A stretch of 64,000 bases of DNA from Mucilaginibacter sp. UBA5151 (GCA_002413785.1 DHXR01000040.1:1-64000), one strand, 5' to 3'. Counted from the stretch's first letter, positions 15,459 to 24,064 are shown. Made by a program: numbers and translations. The notes: generated by a model from the letters alone, not told the origin.

Positions 15459-15815
15459 CTAATATTCCTGCACTAAAACATCTGTAGATATTTGCAAAGC
15501 ATCGTGCAACTTACGGATCATATTAATAGATAGCTTGCGCTTTTTGTTCAGTATTTCACTTACGCGACTTTTTAATCCGATTATTTGGGCAAGGTCATGG
15601 TTGCTATAGTTGAGCTGTTCCATCCGGAATTTAATGGCCTCAATCGGATCTGGTAGATCTATCGGGAAATAGGTTTTCTCATAATTGTCTATCAAAACGC
15701 CTAATATTTCCAGTTCATCCCCTTCTTTAGTGTTTTCCGCTGCATCAAAAATAACTTCGAGCCTTTTAAGGGCATCCAGGTAATCTTGTTCTGTTTTTAT
15801 AGGTTTTATGTTCAT
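15459..15815 (-). CDS. higA: HigA-type antitoxin, XRE family
   Basis: This 118-residue protein carries a C-terminal helix-turn-helix of the XRE class (NYSNHDLAQIIGLKSRVSEILNKKRKLS, about 69-96). The N-terminal helical region (KPIKTEQDYLDALKRLEVIF) is typical of long HigA antitoxins. It would bind HigB and repress the operon promoter. It follows higB by 4 bp, so the order is toxin first, which is characteristic of hig modules. Normal length. Confidence 0.88.
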   Translation of the reverse strand: MNIKPIKTEQDYLDALKRLEVIFDAAENTKEGDELEILGVLIDNYEKTYFPIDLPDPIEAIKFRMEQLNYSNHDLAQIIGLKSRVSEILNKKRKLSINMIRKLHDALQISTDVLVQEY

Positions 15816-15819
15816 TTCC

Positions 15820-16113
15820 TTAAATTGTTGTTGCGTCTATTCTATCGTATTCGGCATGGGTACCTATAAAACGTATCCATACCATTTGATAAGTATAATT
15901 TATCTTAACAATAAGCCTGTACGAATTACCTTTAATATTGAAAACTATCCTGTTGCTTGCCAAAATACTTGCACTTGGATATTCGATCTTAATATCGTTG
16001 GGATGCTGCCATTCACTTTTATCTGTTTCACGATACCACGATTTTAATGCCTGTTCACAATCGGCATGTTTAAGCCAAAATTCTCTTAGTGTACTTTTAG
16101 CAATAATTCGCAT
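15820..16113 (-). CDS. higB: HigB-type mRNA interferase toxin
   Basis: The 97-residue protein matches the HigB family. It begins MRIIAKSTLREFWLKHADCE, has a central LKSWYRETDKSEWQHPNDIK segment and a VFNIKGNSYRLIVKINYTYQ strand pair, and ends with the WIRFIGTHAEYDRIDATTI strand containing the catalytic-type His and Tyr. HigB toxins cleave mRNA on the ribosome. It is first in the operon with higA. The ATG at 16113 is 5 nt from a perfect TATCTTTG box, which suggests a leaderless transcript. Confidence 0.9.
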   Translation of the reverse strand: MRIIAKSTLREFWLKHADCEQALKSWYRETDKSEWQHPNDIKIEYPSASILASNRIVFNIKGNSYRLIVKINYTYQMVWIRFIGTHAEYDRIDATTI

Positions 16114-16118
16114 TTAAA

Positions 16119-16126
16119 CAAAGATA
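16119..16126 (-). promoter_or_regulatory. -7 box of higBA
   Basis: TATCTTTG on the minus strand ends 5 nt before the higB ATG. The nearest TTTG upstream is at 16138-16141, closer than the usual spacing. Confidence 0.55.
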
Positions 16127-16231
16127 AGAAAAGTTCCCAAAACGGGAATAATTATTTTAAAAAACTGTTTTATTCTTTCAACCTTAACAATAAATAATCG
16201 TAACAGCTATCAGTGCAACCATGTTAACCTT

Positions 16232-16621
16232 TCAGTACATCGAAATACCCATCACCTCATATTTCACCTCTTTGCAATGCACCACAAATGTCGAATTCGG
16301 ATCTTCCGCCAGTTGATCACGCCCATCTACTTGCAAAGCGAAAAAATCAAACACGACTAAATCGTCAAACTGTTCGATATATGTCTCAAATATGGCAGTA
16401 CTACAAATTTTTTTGCTCTCAAAAAACCTAAATTTGATCACATCAGTAAAAATGAGTTTAATAATTTCCCATATATTAGTTTGCTGATTAAACACATGAA
16501 CTTCCGCTATGAGATTTCTCTTAGTGCCCAATTTATATCTGACATCAACTGTACTATAATTGACATTCAAAATTAAAGCGTCATGGAAGCCTTTGTATTT
16601 GTCTTTTATCTCTGCTATCAT
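16232..16621 (-). CDS. Hypothetical protein
   Basis: A 129-residue protein of unknown family. It has no signal peptide or membrane segment. The sequence is beta-rich with a FHDALILNVNYS segment near the N-terminus and a DVIKFRFFESKKICSTAIFE segment in the centre. This layout resembles small single-domain proteins found beside toxins or nucleases in Bacteroidota, but there is no partner here. It lies 12 bp before the 3' end of the following secreted TIM-barrel gene on the same strand and could be its downstream cistron. Confidence 0.55.
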   Translation of the reverse strand: MIAEIKDKYKGFHDALILNVNYSTVDVRYKLGTKRNLIAEVHVFNQQTNIWEIIKLIFTDVIKFRFFESKKICSTAIFETYIEQFDDLVVFDFFALQVDGRDQLAEDPNSTFVVHCKEVKYEVMGISMY

Positions 16622-16633
16622 ATTATTTTCAGC

Positions 16634-17488
16634 TTACTCCGACAACCCCTTTATATAAGCAATCGTAACAGGGATCTGGCTGGCATGGTTCGGGCTTTCA
16701 TCCTCAATAAAATAATGCTGAATGCCAACTGCTTTAGCTGCTTTCAATATTCCGGGAATATCCAACTGCCCTGTGCCTAATGCCACATCATTATTGGTGC
16801 TGGTGCCGCCGGTTAGGTCATTGGCTATGCCCTTGCGGATATCTTTAAGGTGGAGCAATTTCCACCGGGTGGGGTATTTGTAAAGCAGTTTTGCCGGATC
16901 GCCGCCGCCGTGAAAGGTCCACATAATATCCATTTCAAAAGAAACGTAATCGGGGTTGGTATTTTGGATGATGTAATCCAGCAGGGTACCATCCCCGTAA
17001 GGGCCAAACTCGTAACCATGGTCGTGATAGCAAAGGGTAATGCCATTTTCTTTCAATATTCTGCCTTCCCGGTTAAATTCATCAACCGCTTTTTTGGCGT
17101 CATCAATGGTAAAGGTTTTGCCGTGGGGTATCCAGGCTACCATTACAAATGTTGCACCAAAAAGTTTGGCTAAAGAAACTATCTGGTAGGGGTCCCTACT
17201 GATGAGCCCATAGTCGGCGCCGATTGACGGCATAGTAATTCCCCGCTCTTTTAATAGTTTTTTAAATTCCTCAGGGGCTATATTTTTAGGATTAGGTCCT
17301 TCCATTTCGGTTATGCCAAGCGCTTTGACGGAATCCAACACCGGGATTATCCTGCTTGGGAAGCTGCTGCGATAGGTGTAAGCCTGCACGCCTATTGCAT
17401 TTGTAAAAAGTGGGTTGCCGGTTTGGGAAAAACTGTTATAAAAACACATGCTAAATAGTATGCAAAGGATCACGGGTAGTTTTTTCAT
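16634..17488 (-). CDS. Secreted sugar phosphate isomerase/epimerase-like protein
   Basis: The 284-residue protein has a signal peptide (MKKLPVILCILFSMCFYNSFS) and an AP-endonuclease-2/xylose-isomerase-like TIM barrel. Expected metal-ligand positions are visible: E59-type glutamate in GITEMEGPNP, H154-region LCYHDHGYEF, VSFEMDIMW, LLHLKDIR and the terminal YFIEDESPN. These enzymes bind a divalent cation and isomerise sugars or inositols; many Bacteroidota export such proteins. The substrate is unknown. It is alone, with an AT-rich divergent region separating it from purF. Confidence 0.82.
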   Translation of the reverse strand: MKKLPVILCILFSMCFYNSFSQTGNPLFTNAIGVQAYTYRSSFPSRIIPVLDSVKALGITEMEGPNPKNIAPEEFKKLLKERGITMPSIGADYGLISRDPYQIVSLAKLFGATFVMVAWIPHGKTFTIDDAKKAVDEFNREGRILKENGITLCYHDHGYEFGPYGDGTLLDYIIQNTNPDYVSFEMDIMWTFHGGGDPAKLLYKYPTRWKLLHLKDIRKGIANDLTGGTSTNNDVALGTGQLDIPGILKAAKAVGIQHYFIEDESPNHASQIPVTIAYIKGLSE

Positions 17489-17552
17489 TGTTTTATTTGG
17501 TTTATTTGTTAATTATGTAATCTATTGGTCTGGTAAATTTAGTATATCTATC

Positions 17553-17630
17553 ATTTAATAAATCAATAATTCAATAATTAATCCTAAATCACTAATTCAA
17601 TCATTCACTAATTCAATAATTTACCATCAA
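17553..17630. repeat. AATTCAATAATT word block
   Basis: Reiterated AATTCAATAATT, CACTAATTCAATCATT and related words fill most of the gap between the divergent TIM-barrel and purF genes. Only one arm of the usual inverted arrangement is present. Confidence 0.5.
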
Positions 17631-17682
17631 CATTAATGCAATTTTATGACACTGTTAATTTAGAGTTTTAACATTTATATTA

Positions 17683-17690
17683 TACCTTTG
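17683..17690 (+). promoter_or_regulatory. -7 box of the amidotransferase gene
   Basis: TACCTTTG matches TAnnTTTG and ends 17 nt before the ATG at 17708. Confidence 0.55.
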
Positions 17691-17707
17691 CGGGCTCATT
17701 ACAAATC

Positions 17708-19615
17708 ATGAGTGATCAGATTAAACATGAATGCGGTGTGGCATTTATCCGTCTCTTAAAGCCACTTTCTTTTTATCAGCAGAAGTACGGAACAGCGCTG
17801 TACGGTCTTAACAAGCTTTACCTCTTAATGGAAAAACAGCATAACCGCGGCCAGGATGGCGCGGGGGTGGCTACCATTAAACTGGATATTGAACCGGGCA
17901 AACGCTATATAAGCAGGCACCGGTCCATGGCCTCCAACGCGGTTGCAGATATTTTTGAGTACATACAGAAAAAATTTGCCGACATTGAGAAGGAAACTCC
18001 CGAAAAAATGAAGGATGCCGAATGGCTGAAAGCAAATGTGAGTTTTGTTGGTGAAGTATTATTGGGGCATTTGCGTTATGGCACTCATGGTAAAAACAGC
18101 ATCGAAAATTGTCACCCCTTTTTAAGGCAAAACAACTGGATGACGCGTAACCTGGTAATAGCAGGTAACTTCAACATGACCAATGTGGATGAATTGTTAC
18201 AGCAGCTTTACGACCTGGGCCAGCATCCAAAAGAAAAAGCCGATACAGTGACCGTACTTGAAAAGATGGGGCATTTTATCGACACCGAAAACCAGGGCCT
18301 GTTTGACCAGTATAAACGCGAAGGGCTGGATGACAACATTGAGATCAGCAAGCTGATTGCCAATGATATGGATGTCGCCAAAATCCTCCGTAAATCGGCC
18401 AAGAACTGGGACGGCGGCTATACCATTGCCGGTATATTGGGCCACGGCGATGCCTTTGTAATGCGCGATCCGGTGGGTATAAGGCCTGCCTTTTATTATT
18501 ATAATGATGAAATTGTAGTAGCCGCTTCAGAGCGTCCTGCCATACAAACCGCATTTAACGTCCCGATTGAAGATATCCGCGAGATCAGGCCTGGCCATGC
18601 GCTTATTGTTAAAAAGAACGGCAAAATAAGCGAGGATATGTTCAGCGAGCCGCAGGAAAAGAAATCATGCTCGTTTGAGCGTATTTATTTTTCGCGCGGT
18701 AGCGATGCCTCCATCTACCGTGAGCGCAAACAATTAGGAAGACTGCTTTGTGATCAGATATTGAATGCCGTTGACCACGATGTTAAAAACACCGTTTTCT
18801 CCTATATCCCCAATACAGCCGAGGTTGCATTTTATGGCATGGTTGAAGGGGTACATAAGTATATTAAAAAATACCAGCGCGACAAGTTGCTGAACCGCGA
18901 AGACAAAATAAGCGAAGAAGAGCTGACCGAAGTGCTCTGTATGGCGCCCCGCGTGGAAAAGATTGCTATAAAAGACGTTAAGCTGCGCACCTTTATTACC
19001 CAGGATGCCGACCGCAGCGAAATGGTGGCCCACGTATATGACACCACCTACGGCCTGATAAAGAAAGATGCAGACACGCTGGTTGTGCTGGATGATTCTA
19101 TCGTTCGCGGAACTACGCTGAAACAAAGTATCCTTAAAATATTAGACCGGCTGGGGCCGAAAAAAATTGTGGTGGTATCATCAGCGCCGCAGATCCGCTA
19201 TCCCGATTGTTATGGTATTGACATGTCGCGTATGGGTGAGTTTGTGGCTTTTGAAGCTGCCATCAGCCTGTTAAAAGAAACTGGTAAAGAAGACGTGATC
19301 GTAAACGTTTACAATCAATGCAAAGCCAGCGAGTTGTTACCGAAAGAAGATGTTACTAATTATGTGCAGGCGATATATGAGCCCTTTACTGACCAGCAAA
19401 TATCTGATAGGATCGCACAAATCATTACACCTCCCGAAATTCAATGCAAAGTTGAAGTGATTTACCAAACCCTTGATAACCTGCACAAAGCCTGCCCCGG
19501 CCACACAGGCGACTGGTATTTCAGCGGCAACTACCCTACCCCCGGCGGCAACAAGGTAGTAAATCGTGCCTTTGTGAACTGGATGGAAGGGAAGAACCAG
19601 CGGGGGTATATGTAA
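17708..19615 (+). CDS. purF: Amidophosphoribosyltransferase (long PurF type)
   Basis: PurF transfers the amide nitrogen of glutamine to PRPP in the first step of purine synthesis. The 635-residue protein has an Ntn-hydrolase glutaminase domain. Cys9 (MSDQIKHECGVAF) is the expected nucleophile after removal of a short propeptide. A type I phosphoribosyltransferase domain has the PRPP loop TLVVLDDSIVRGTT (about 458-471). It is longer than the roughly 470-510-residue classical PurF. Insertions lie in the glutaminase domain (about 60-100 and 165-200), and there is an additional C-terminal part. Many Bacteroidota encode this long form beside a short PurF elsewhere, so it may be a paralogue with a special role. 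Confidence 0.85.
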   Translation: MSDQIKHECGVAFIRLLKPLSFYQQKYGTALYGLNKLYLLMEKQHNRGQDGAGVATIKLDIEPGKRYISRHRSMASNAVADIFEYIQKKFADIEKETPEKMKDAEWLKANVSFVGEVLLGHLRYGTHGKNSIENCHPFLRQNNWMTRNLVIAGNFNMTNVDELLQQLYDLGQHPKEKADTVTVLEKMGHFIDTENQGLFDQYKREGLDDNIEISKLIANDMDVAKILRKSAKNWDGGYTIAGILGHGDAFVMRDPVGIRPAFYYYNDEIVVAASERPAIQTAFNVPIEDIREIRPGHALIVKKNGKISEDMFSEPQEKKSCSFERIYFSRGSDASIYRERKQLGRLLCDQILNAVDHDVKNTVFSYIPNTAEVAFYGMVEGVHKYIKKYQRDKLLNREDKISEEELTEVLCMAPRVEKIAIKDVKLRTFITQDADRSEMVAHVYDTTYGLIKKDADTLVVLDDSIVRGTTLKQSILKILDRLGPKKIVVVSSAPQIRYPDCYGIDMSRMGEFVAFEAAISLLKETGKEDVIVNVYNQCKASELLPKEDVTNYVQAIYEPFTDQQISDRIAQIITPPEIQCKVEVIYQTLDNLHKACPGHTGDWYFSGNYPTPGGNKVVNRAFVNWMEGKNQRGYM

Positions 19616-19618
19616 AGG

Positions 19619-19690
19619 GTTCATGGTTGATAGTTCATGGTTCATGGTAGCTGCAATTTTGCCATGAACTATGAACCATCAACTATGAAC
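19619..19690. repeat. Word hairpin, TTGATAGTTCATGG type
   Basis: The left arm 19619-19647 and right arm 19662-19690 are complementary at 26 of 29 positions, and all three differences would be G-U pairs in RNA. Each arm is made of repeats of TTCATGG/TTGATAG. It lies between convergent genes and may terminate both. Confidence 0.8.
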
Positions 19691-19727
19691 TTTCTCACAC
19701 GCCAAATTAAATTTTAACACAAAGACA

Positions 19728-19817
19728 CTGTCATGCTGAACGTAGTGAAGCATCTTCTACGCCATGCATATAGCCGACTTGTCGCTTCAAGATCCTTCAC
19801 TGCGTTCAGGATGACAG
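19728..19817. repeat. TGTCATGCTGAACG-type inverted repeat
   Basis: Arms 19728-19756 and 19789-19817 are complementary at 26 of 29 positions around a 32-nt loop. The text (CTGTCATGCTGAACGTAGTG and complement) is a kind of intergenic repeat I recall from many Bacteroidota. No open frame is present. Confidence 0.7.
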
Positions 19818-19904
19818 TTGGAGATGGAACAAGTTAAAACAAATACTGGTTCTGAGGTTAGAAAAATCAAAAAACCTTTCCTTTCTATCAGTGCCAACTG
19901 ATTT

Positions 19905-20567
19905 CTAAGAACCCGGCGGTGAAAAAACAAAATGGGTAACCAGTTTATCCAACAGCACTAATGAGGCAATGATCAGCGCGATCCCCGCCACCTCGTTAAG
20001 GCGGTGTACAAATTTCACCGAGATCCGGGCGCGAAGTTTATCGGCATAAAAGGCCTTGGTGGTATCGAGCCCAAACTGAACAATAAGAATGGTTAAAAAC
20101 ATGATGGCAATGTTCAACGCCCTGCCTGGCATCCCCTGATGATATACCGTACTTGCCGCTCCGATAACTATGGTCCAGTGAAACAATACGGTGGGATTAA
20201 AGATGCACATGAAAAAGCCCTTTAAAAAATACCCCAGCTTGTGCAGCCTGGTAGGTACAGGGACCGTTTTAGCGGTATAATTTGTTTCGGCTTTTTTAAA
20301 TATATAATAAACGCCTATGATAAATAAAATGGCGCTGCCAACAATCCCCGCATGAATTTTATCCTGAACCGAAACATCAAAGTATTGCGAACCAAACAAG
20401 ATGGCCCCAACAAATACCATATCGCTGCAAACAACGCCTAAAGCCAGGGCAACGCCGGCATGAAAGCCTTTTTCGATGCTGGTTTTTATCAATGCAAAAA
20501 ATACAGGACCGGTCAAAAATGTCAGCACTAATCCAAACCCAATACCCGAAATAACCGCTTCTATCAT
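19905..20567 (-). CDS. LysE family transporter
   Basis: A 220-residue inner-membrane protein with about six transmembrane segments. It begins MIEAVISGIGFGLVLTFLTG, has the family's GPVFFALIKTSIEKGF segment at about 20-35, a loop with basic residues (about 90-110) and the FNPTVLFHWTIVIG segment. LysE/RhtB proteins export amino acids or related small molecules by proton antiport. The substrate cannot be predicted. It is a single-gene unit facing away from the FucP-like gene. Confidence 0.85.
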   Translation of the reverse strand: MIEAVISGIGFGLVLTFLTGPVFFALIKTSIEKGFHAGVALALGVVCSDMVFVGAILFGSQYFDVSVQDKIHAGIVGSAILFIIGVYYIFKKAETNYTAKTVPVPTRLHKLGYFLKGFFMCIFNPTVLFHWTIVIGAASTVYHQGMPGRALNIAIMFLTILIVQFGLDTTKAFYADKLRARISVKFVHRLNEVAGIALIIASLVLLDKLVTHFVFSPPGS

Positions 20568-20741
20568 TAATTTAAGCTTATATATACCTTGATTTTAAAA
20601 AGGCAGCACGAATATCCGACTTTATATGTTAAACAACCAAACTTAAAATTGTGATTAATTAATTAAAAATTATAGCAGAATTGTAAAATTTAGTTATGTT
20701 TAGTGATTCAAACACACGTTTTTTATAAACCGAAATAAACA

Positions 20742-22412
20742 ATGGAACAAAACAAGTCAACAAATCTTAAATCTGCGCTGTATACCCTCATTACTGTATT
20801 CTTCTTTTGGGGGTTTATCGGAGCGTCAAATGGCGTATTTATCCCTTTTTGTAAAGCCAAATTTGGTTTAGATCAATTTCAAAGCCAACTTATAGATTTT
20901 GCATTTTATGGCGCCTATTATATTGGGGCCTTATTACTTTTTATTTTCAGCAGCATTGCCAGGAAAGACATTTTAAATGGTTGGGGGTTTAAAAAAGGAA
21001 TTATCTATGGATTATTGATTAGTACATTCGGGGCTGCCATGATGATTTGGGCCGTTACTTCCGGACATTATATTTTGATCCTGGGCGCTTTATTTATTGT
21101 TGGTTTGGGATTCTCTTTACAACAAACCTCGGCTCAGCCCTTTGCAGCTTCATTAGGAGAACCTCATACCGCATCAAATCGGTTAAATTTAGCCGGGGGT
21201 GTTAATTCCTTCGGAACAACCATTGGCCCTGTTGTGGTTTCTTTCGCCCTATTTGGCGTGATAGCCAATGTAAATCAGGAATACATCAAGAAATTTGCTC
21301 AAAAGGCTAATTCGTTAGATAAAATGGAAATCCTGTATATGTTTGTAGGTGCTCTATTTTTATTGTCAGCCGCGCTTTTCTTTTTTTCTAAAAAAGTACC
21401 TTCCGGTAAAGGTGATCCAACATTTGAGCCGGCAAAAAAGGCAATGACCACCCTAATTGTTATCACTACTTTTTTGGTGGTGATTTTTGGTTATATTTTC
21501 GCCCGTTACGGTCAGTCTGATTACATCTTACATTTTATTACAAATAAAGAAAAAGACTTTTTAGGACTTGGTTTAACCATTACGTCGTTATTAGTAGTAG
21601 TATTTGGATTACTATTTGCCAACACTGCGGCTCAGAAAAAACCCGAAGGTTGGGGCGCAATGAAATACCCCCAATTGGTTTTAGGAATGATCGGCATATT
21701 TACTTATGTAGGCGTTGAAGTTACTATTCAAAGTAACCTTGGAGCATTATTAGGCACTAAAGATTTTGGCAGCATCACCGGTTCCGCGATAGCGCCTTAT
21801 ATTTCGATGTATTGGGGTAGCTTGATGATCGGACGTTGGGCAGGAGCAATTGCGGTTTTTAATCCATCCAAAGGTTTAAGAAAAGTTTTATTGATCGTAG
21901 TTCCTTACGTTGCTTTCGGAGTTGTATTGGCTGTAAACTCTATTTCTGGCCAAAATATCACACCGCTGTATGCCTATGCAGGTGTTGTAGCTATCCAGAT
22001 TGCTGGATTTTTCTTAGGTCAGGACCGTCCGGCCCGTACTTTAATGATATTCGGCTTATTAGGTATGGCTGCCATGATAATTGGATTATTAACCGCCGGT
22101 AATGTTGCAACCTACGCGTTTATGAGCGGTGGCTTGTTTTGCAGTATTTTATGGCCTTCGATCTTCGCATTGGCAATTGCTGGTTTAGGCAAATATACCT
22201 CCCAGGGTTCTGCCTTCCTCGTAATGATGATACTCGGTGGTGGTATTATACCACTCCTTCAAGGCAAACTATCAGATATCCTGGGAATTCACCAGTCTTA
22301 TTTCATTCCTGTATTATGTTTCTCTTATCTTGCCTTCTATGGATGGAGAATCATTGGTATACTTAAAAAACAGGGTATAGAACACGAAGTAGAATTAGGA
22401 TCCGGACATTAA
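20742..22412 (+). CDS. MFS transporter, FucP-like sugar:H+ symporter
   Basis: The 556-residue inner-membrane protein has 12 to 14 transmembrane segments. Its N-terminal text (LITVFFFWGFIGASNGVFIP, followed by FQSQLIDFAFYGAYYIGALL) resembles the FucP/GluP group that imports fucose, glucose or galactose. It is longer than FucP (about 440) because of an insertion around residues 220-310 containing two extra hydrophobic segments and a short charged loop. No sugar catabolic genes adjoin it, so the substrate is open. A word hairpin follows the stop. Confidence 0.8.
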   Translation: MEQNKSTNLKSALYTLITVFFFWGFIGASNGVFIPFCKAKFGLDQFQSQLIDFAFYGAYYIGALLLFIFSSIARKDILNGWGFKKGIIYGLLISTFGAAMMIWAVTSGHYILILGALFIVGLGFSLQQTSAQPFAASLGEPHTASNRLNLAGGVNSFGTTIGPVVVSFALFGVIANVNQEYIKKFAQKANSLDKMEILYMFVGALFLLSAALFFFSKKVPSGKGDPTFEPAKKAMTTLIVITTFLVVIFGYIFARYGQSDYILHFITNKEKDFLGLGLTITSLLVVVFGLLFANTAAQKKPEGWGAMKYPQLVLGMIGIFTYVGVEVTIQSNLGALLGTKDFGSITGSAIAPYISMYWGSLMIGRWAGAIAVFNPSKGLRKVLLIVVPYVAFGVVLAVNSISGQNITPLYAYAGVVAIQIAGFFLGQDRPARTLMIFGLLGMAAMIIGLLTAGNVATYAFMSGGLFCSILWPSIFALAIAGLGKYTSQGSAFLVMMILGGGIIPLLQGKLSDILGIHQSYFIPVLCFSYLAFYGWRIIGILKKQGIEHEVELGSGH

Positions 22413-22417
22413 TATTT

Positions 22418-22497
22418 TAGTCATTGGTCATTGGGTCATTAGGTCATTGTTTAGCACGTTAACCTAATGACTCAATGACCTAATGACTTAATGACTA
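22418..22497. repeat. Word hairpin, GTCATTAG type
   Basis: The left arm (22418-22449) consists of GTCATTGG/GTCATTAG words and the right arm (22461-22497) of AATGACCT/AATGACTT words. They are approximate reverse complements. It fills the gap between two genes in the same direction. Confidence 0.8.
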
Positions 22498-22503
22498 TAA
22501 AAA

Positions 22504-22959
22504 ATGAGTAAATTATCATTCGATCAAATTTTTATGAACCTGGCAACCGACCTGGCCAACCGCTCACATTGCGTTAAGGCCCAGGTCGGTGCGGTTTTAA
22601 CCAAGGATACCCGGATTATTTCCATAGGCTATAATGGCCCTCCGGCAGGTACGCATAACTGCGATGAAGAGTTTCCGGGCGTTGGCTGCCCGCGTGATTC
22701 AAAAGGAAGCTGTTCGCTGGCTTTACATGCCGAAGAAAACGCCATCTTATACGCCGTAAAAAATGGTGCCAACCTTGAAGGCGCTACTTTATATACTACG
22801 CTATCGCCTTGTTTGCCCTGTGCACGCCTTATTTATTCGGCAGGGGTAAAAAAGGTGTTTTATGATAAATCTTATGCCGCTTATAAAGGGATATTAAGCG
22901 ATGAAGGTGTTGATTTTTTAAACAGGTTTGGTGTTAAGGCGGTAAGGTTTAGTTTTTAG
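22504..22959 (+). CDS. dCMP deaminase family protein
   Basis: A 151-residue cytidine/deoxycytidylate deaminase. The zinc site is H75-A-E77 with C103 and C106 (LHAEENAI and SPCLPC). Additional Cys/His residues (H51, C53, C62, C70) fit the second zinc site seen in dCMP deaminases of the ComEB type. The reaction would be dCMP to dUMP, feeding thymidylate synthesis. Length is normal. It starts 6 bp after the word hairpin. Confidence 0.9.
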   Translation: MSKLSFDQIFMNLATDLANRSHCVKAQVGAVLTKDTRIISIGYNGPPAGTHNCDEEFPGVGCPRDSKGSCSLALHAEENAILYAVKNGANLEGATLYTTLSPCLPCARLIYSAGVKKVFYDKSYAAYKGILSDEGVDFLNRFGVKAVRFSF

Positions 22960-23002
22960 TTTTTAGTTTCACCGATTGGGTTTTGATTTCACCGATTGTT
23001 GT

Positions 23003-23113
23003 CTGAACCATGATTCATGGGATTTTAGGATTGCCATGATTTATTTAAAAATTCAATGATAGCATATCCGGGATAAATCCTGTTAGTCCTTTATATCCCT
23101 AAATGGTGTTCAG
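23003..23113. repeat. Imperfect inverted repeat, CTGAACC...GGTGTTCAG type
   Basis: CTGAACCATGATTCATGGGA and following bases (from 23003) are an approximate reverse complement of 23072-23113. The right arm (42 bp) is repeated directly at 23223-23264 with 37 of 42 identical positions. The interval 22960-23249 holds no gene; a CTCCCC-CGGTT-GGGGAG hairpin lies near 23191. Confidence 0.65.
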
Positions 23114-23222
23114 GCAGTAAGGTTTAGCCCCCTCTAAATGGCGAAGCCTTCATGAACGCCAATAAAAAACAAATAATGTATGTGAATAATCTCCCCCGGT
23201 TGGGGAGACTTTTAAAATCAGA

Positions 23223-23264
23223 AATAAATCCTGTTAATCCTTCAAATCCCTAAATCGTGTTCAG
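23223..23264. repeat. 42-bp repeat overlapping the end of cmk
   Basis: The second copy of the 23072-23113 sequence covers the last four codons and the stop codon of cmk (23250-23264). Confidence 0.75.
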
Positions 23265-23930
23265 GAGCGGCTCCACCTTACTTAGGGCAAACATTAACTG
23301 CTCATCAGGGGTGAGGTCGGTATTATCCAAAATAATCGCATCTTCGGCCCGTACCAGCGGACTTTCAGCGCGGGTAGTATCCTGGTAATCGCGGTGGGCA
23401 AGGTTTTCAAAAACTTCTTCGAGCGTAATCTCCGGGTTTTGGGGCAAAAGCTCTTTATAACGTCGTTCAGCACGCACTATCGGGTCAGCAGTCATAAAAA
23501 ATTTAACGGGCGCATCCGGGAAAACAGCGGTGCCGATATCCCGTCCATCCATTACTATATTTTTTGAGCGGCCCATACGTTGCTGCTGTCGTACCATTTC
23601 TCTGCGCACCTCGTGAATGGCAGAAACTGAACTTACATTTTCGGAGACAGGCATTTGCCTTATCTCATAAGAAACTTCTTCGTCGTTTAAGATAATATGC
23701 GTTTGATAATCGCGGGAATGAAAGTTTAAATGAATATTTTGGAGCGCATCAACCACATCTTCATGATTGTTCAGGTCGGTATGGTTACGCAAAAAGTACA
23801 ATGCTACAGCCCGGTACATGGCGCCGCTGTCAACATAAATAAAATTAAGTTCTTTGGCTAAGGCTTTAGCTAAAGTACTTTTCCCACAGGAAGAATAGCC
23901 ATCAATGGCAACAATAATATGGTTACTCAT
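23250..23930 (-). CDS. cmk: Cytidylate kinase
   Basis: Cmk phosphorylates CMP and dCMP. The 226-residue protein has the P-loop GYSSCGKST (11-19), DSGAMYRA (about 34-41), the CMP-binding insertion and the motif MDGRDIGTAVFPDAPVKFFM followed by the LID arginines (ERRYKEL). Length is normal. Its last residues (LNTI) and stop codon are inside a dispersed 42-bp repeat, so the native C-terminus was probably altered slightly by that element. It is divergent from arfB across a word hairpin. Confidence 0.95.
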   Translation of the reverse strand: MSNHIIVAIDGYSSCGKSTLAKALAKELNFIYVDSGAMYRAVALYFLRNHTDLNNHEDVVDALQNIHLNFHSRDYQTHIILNDEEVSYEIRQMPVSENVSSVSAIHEVRREMVRQQQRMGRSKNIVMDGRDIGTAVFPDAPVKFFMTADPIVRAERRYKELLPQNPEITLEEVFENLAHRDYQDTTRAESPLVRAEDAIILDNTDLTPDEQLMFALSKVEPLLNTI

Positions 23931-23950
23931 GTGGCAACGAAATTACAAAA

Positions 23951-24053
23951 TTAAGTTGATTTGTTGATTAAGTGAGTGGTTGATTAAGTTGGATCACGTC
24001 ATTTTCACAATACCTAACTGCCCACTTAATCAACTTATTCAACTTAATCAACT
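23951..24053. repeat. Word hairpin, TTGATTAAGTGAGTGG type
   Basis: The left arm 23951-23992 (TTAAGTTGATTTGTTGATTA and on) and right arm 24011-24053 (CCCACTTAATCAACTTATTC and on) are approximate reverse complements built of TTGATTAAG words. It sits between divergent genes, so it cannot act only as a terminator. Confidence 0.8.
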
Positions 24054-24064
24054 AAATTCGCGCC

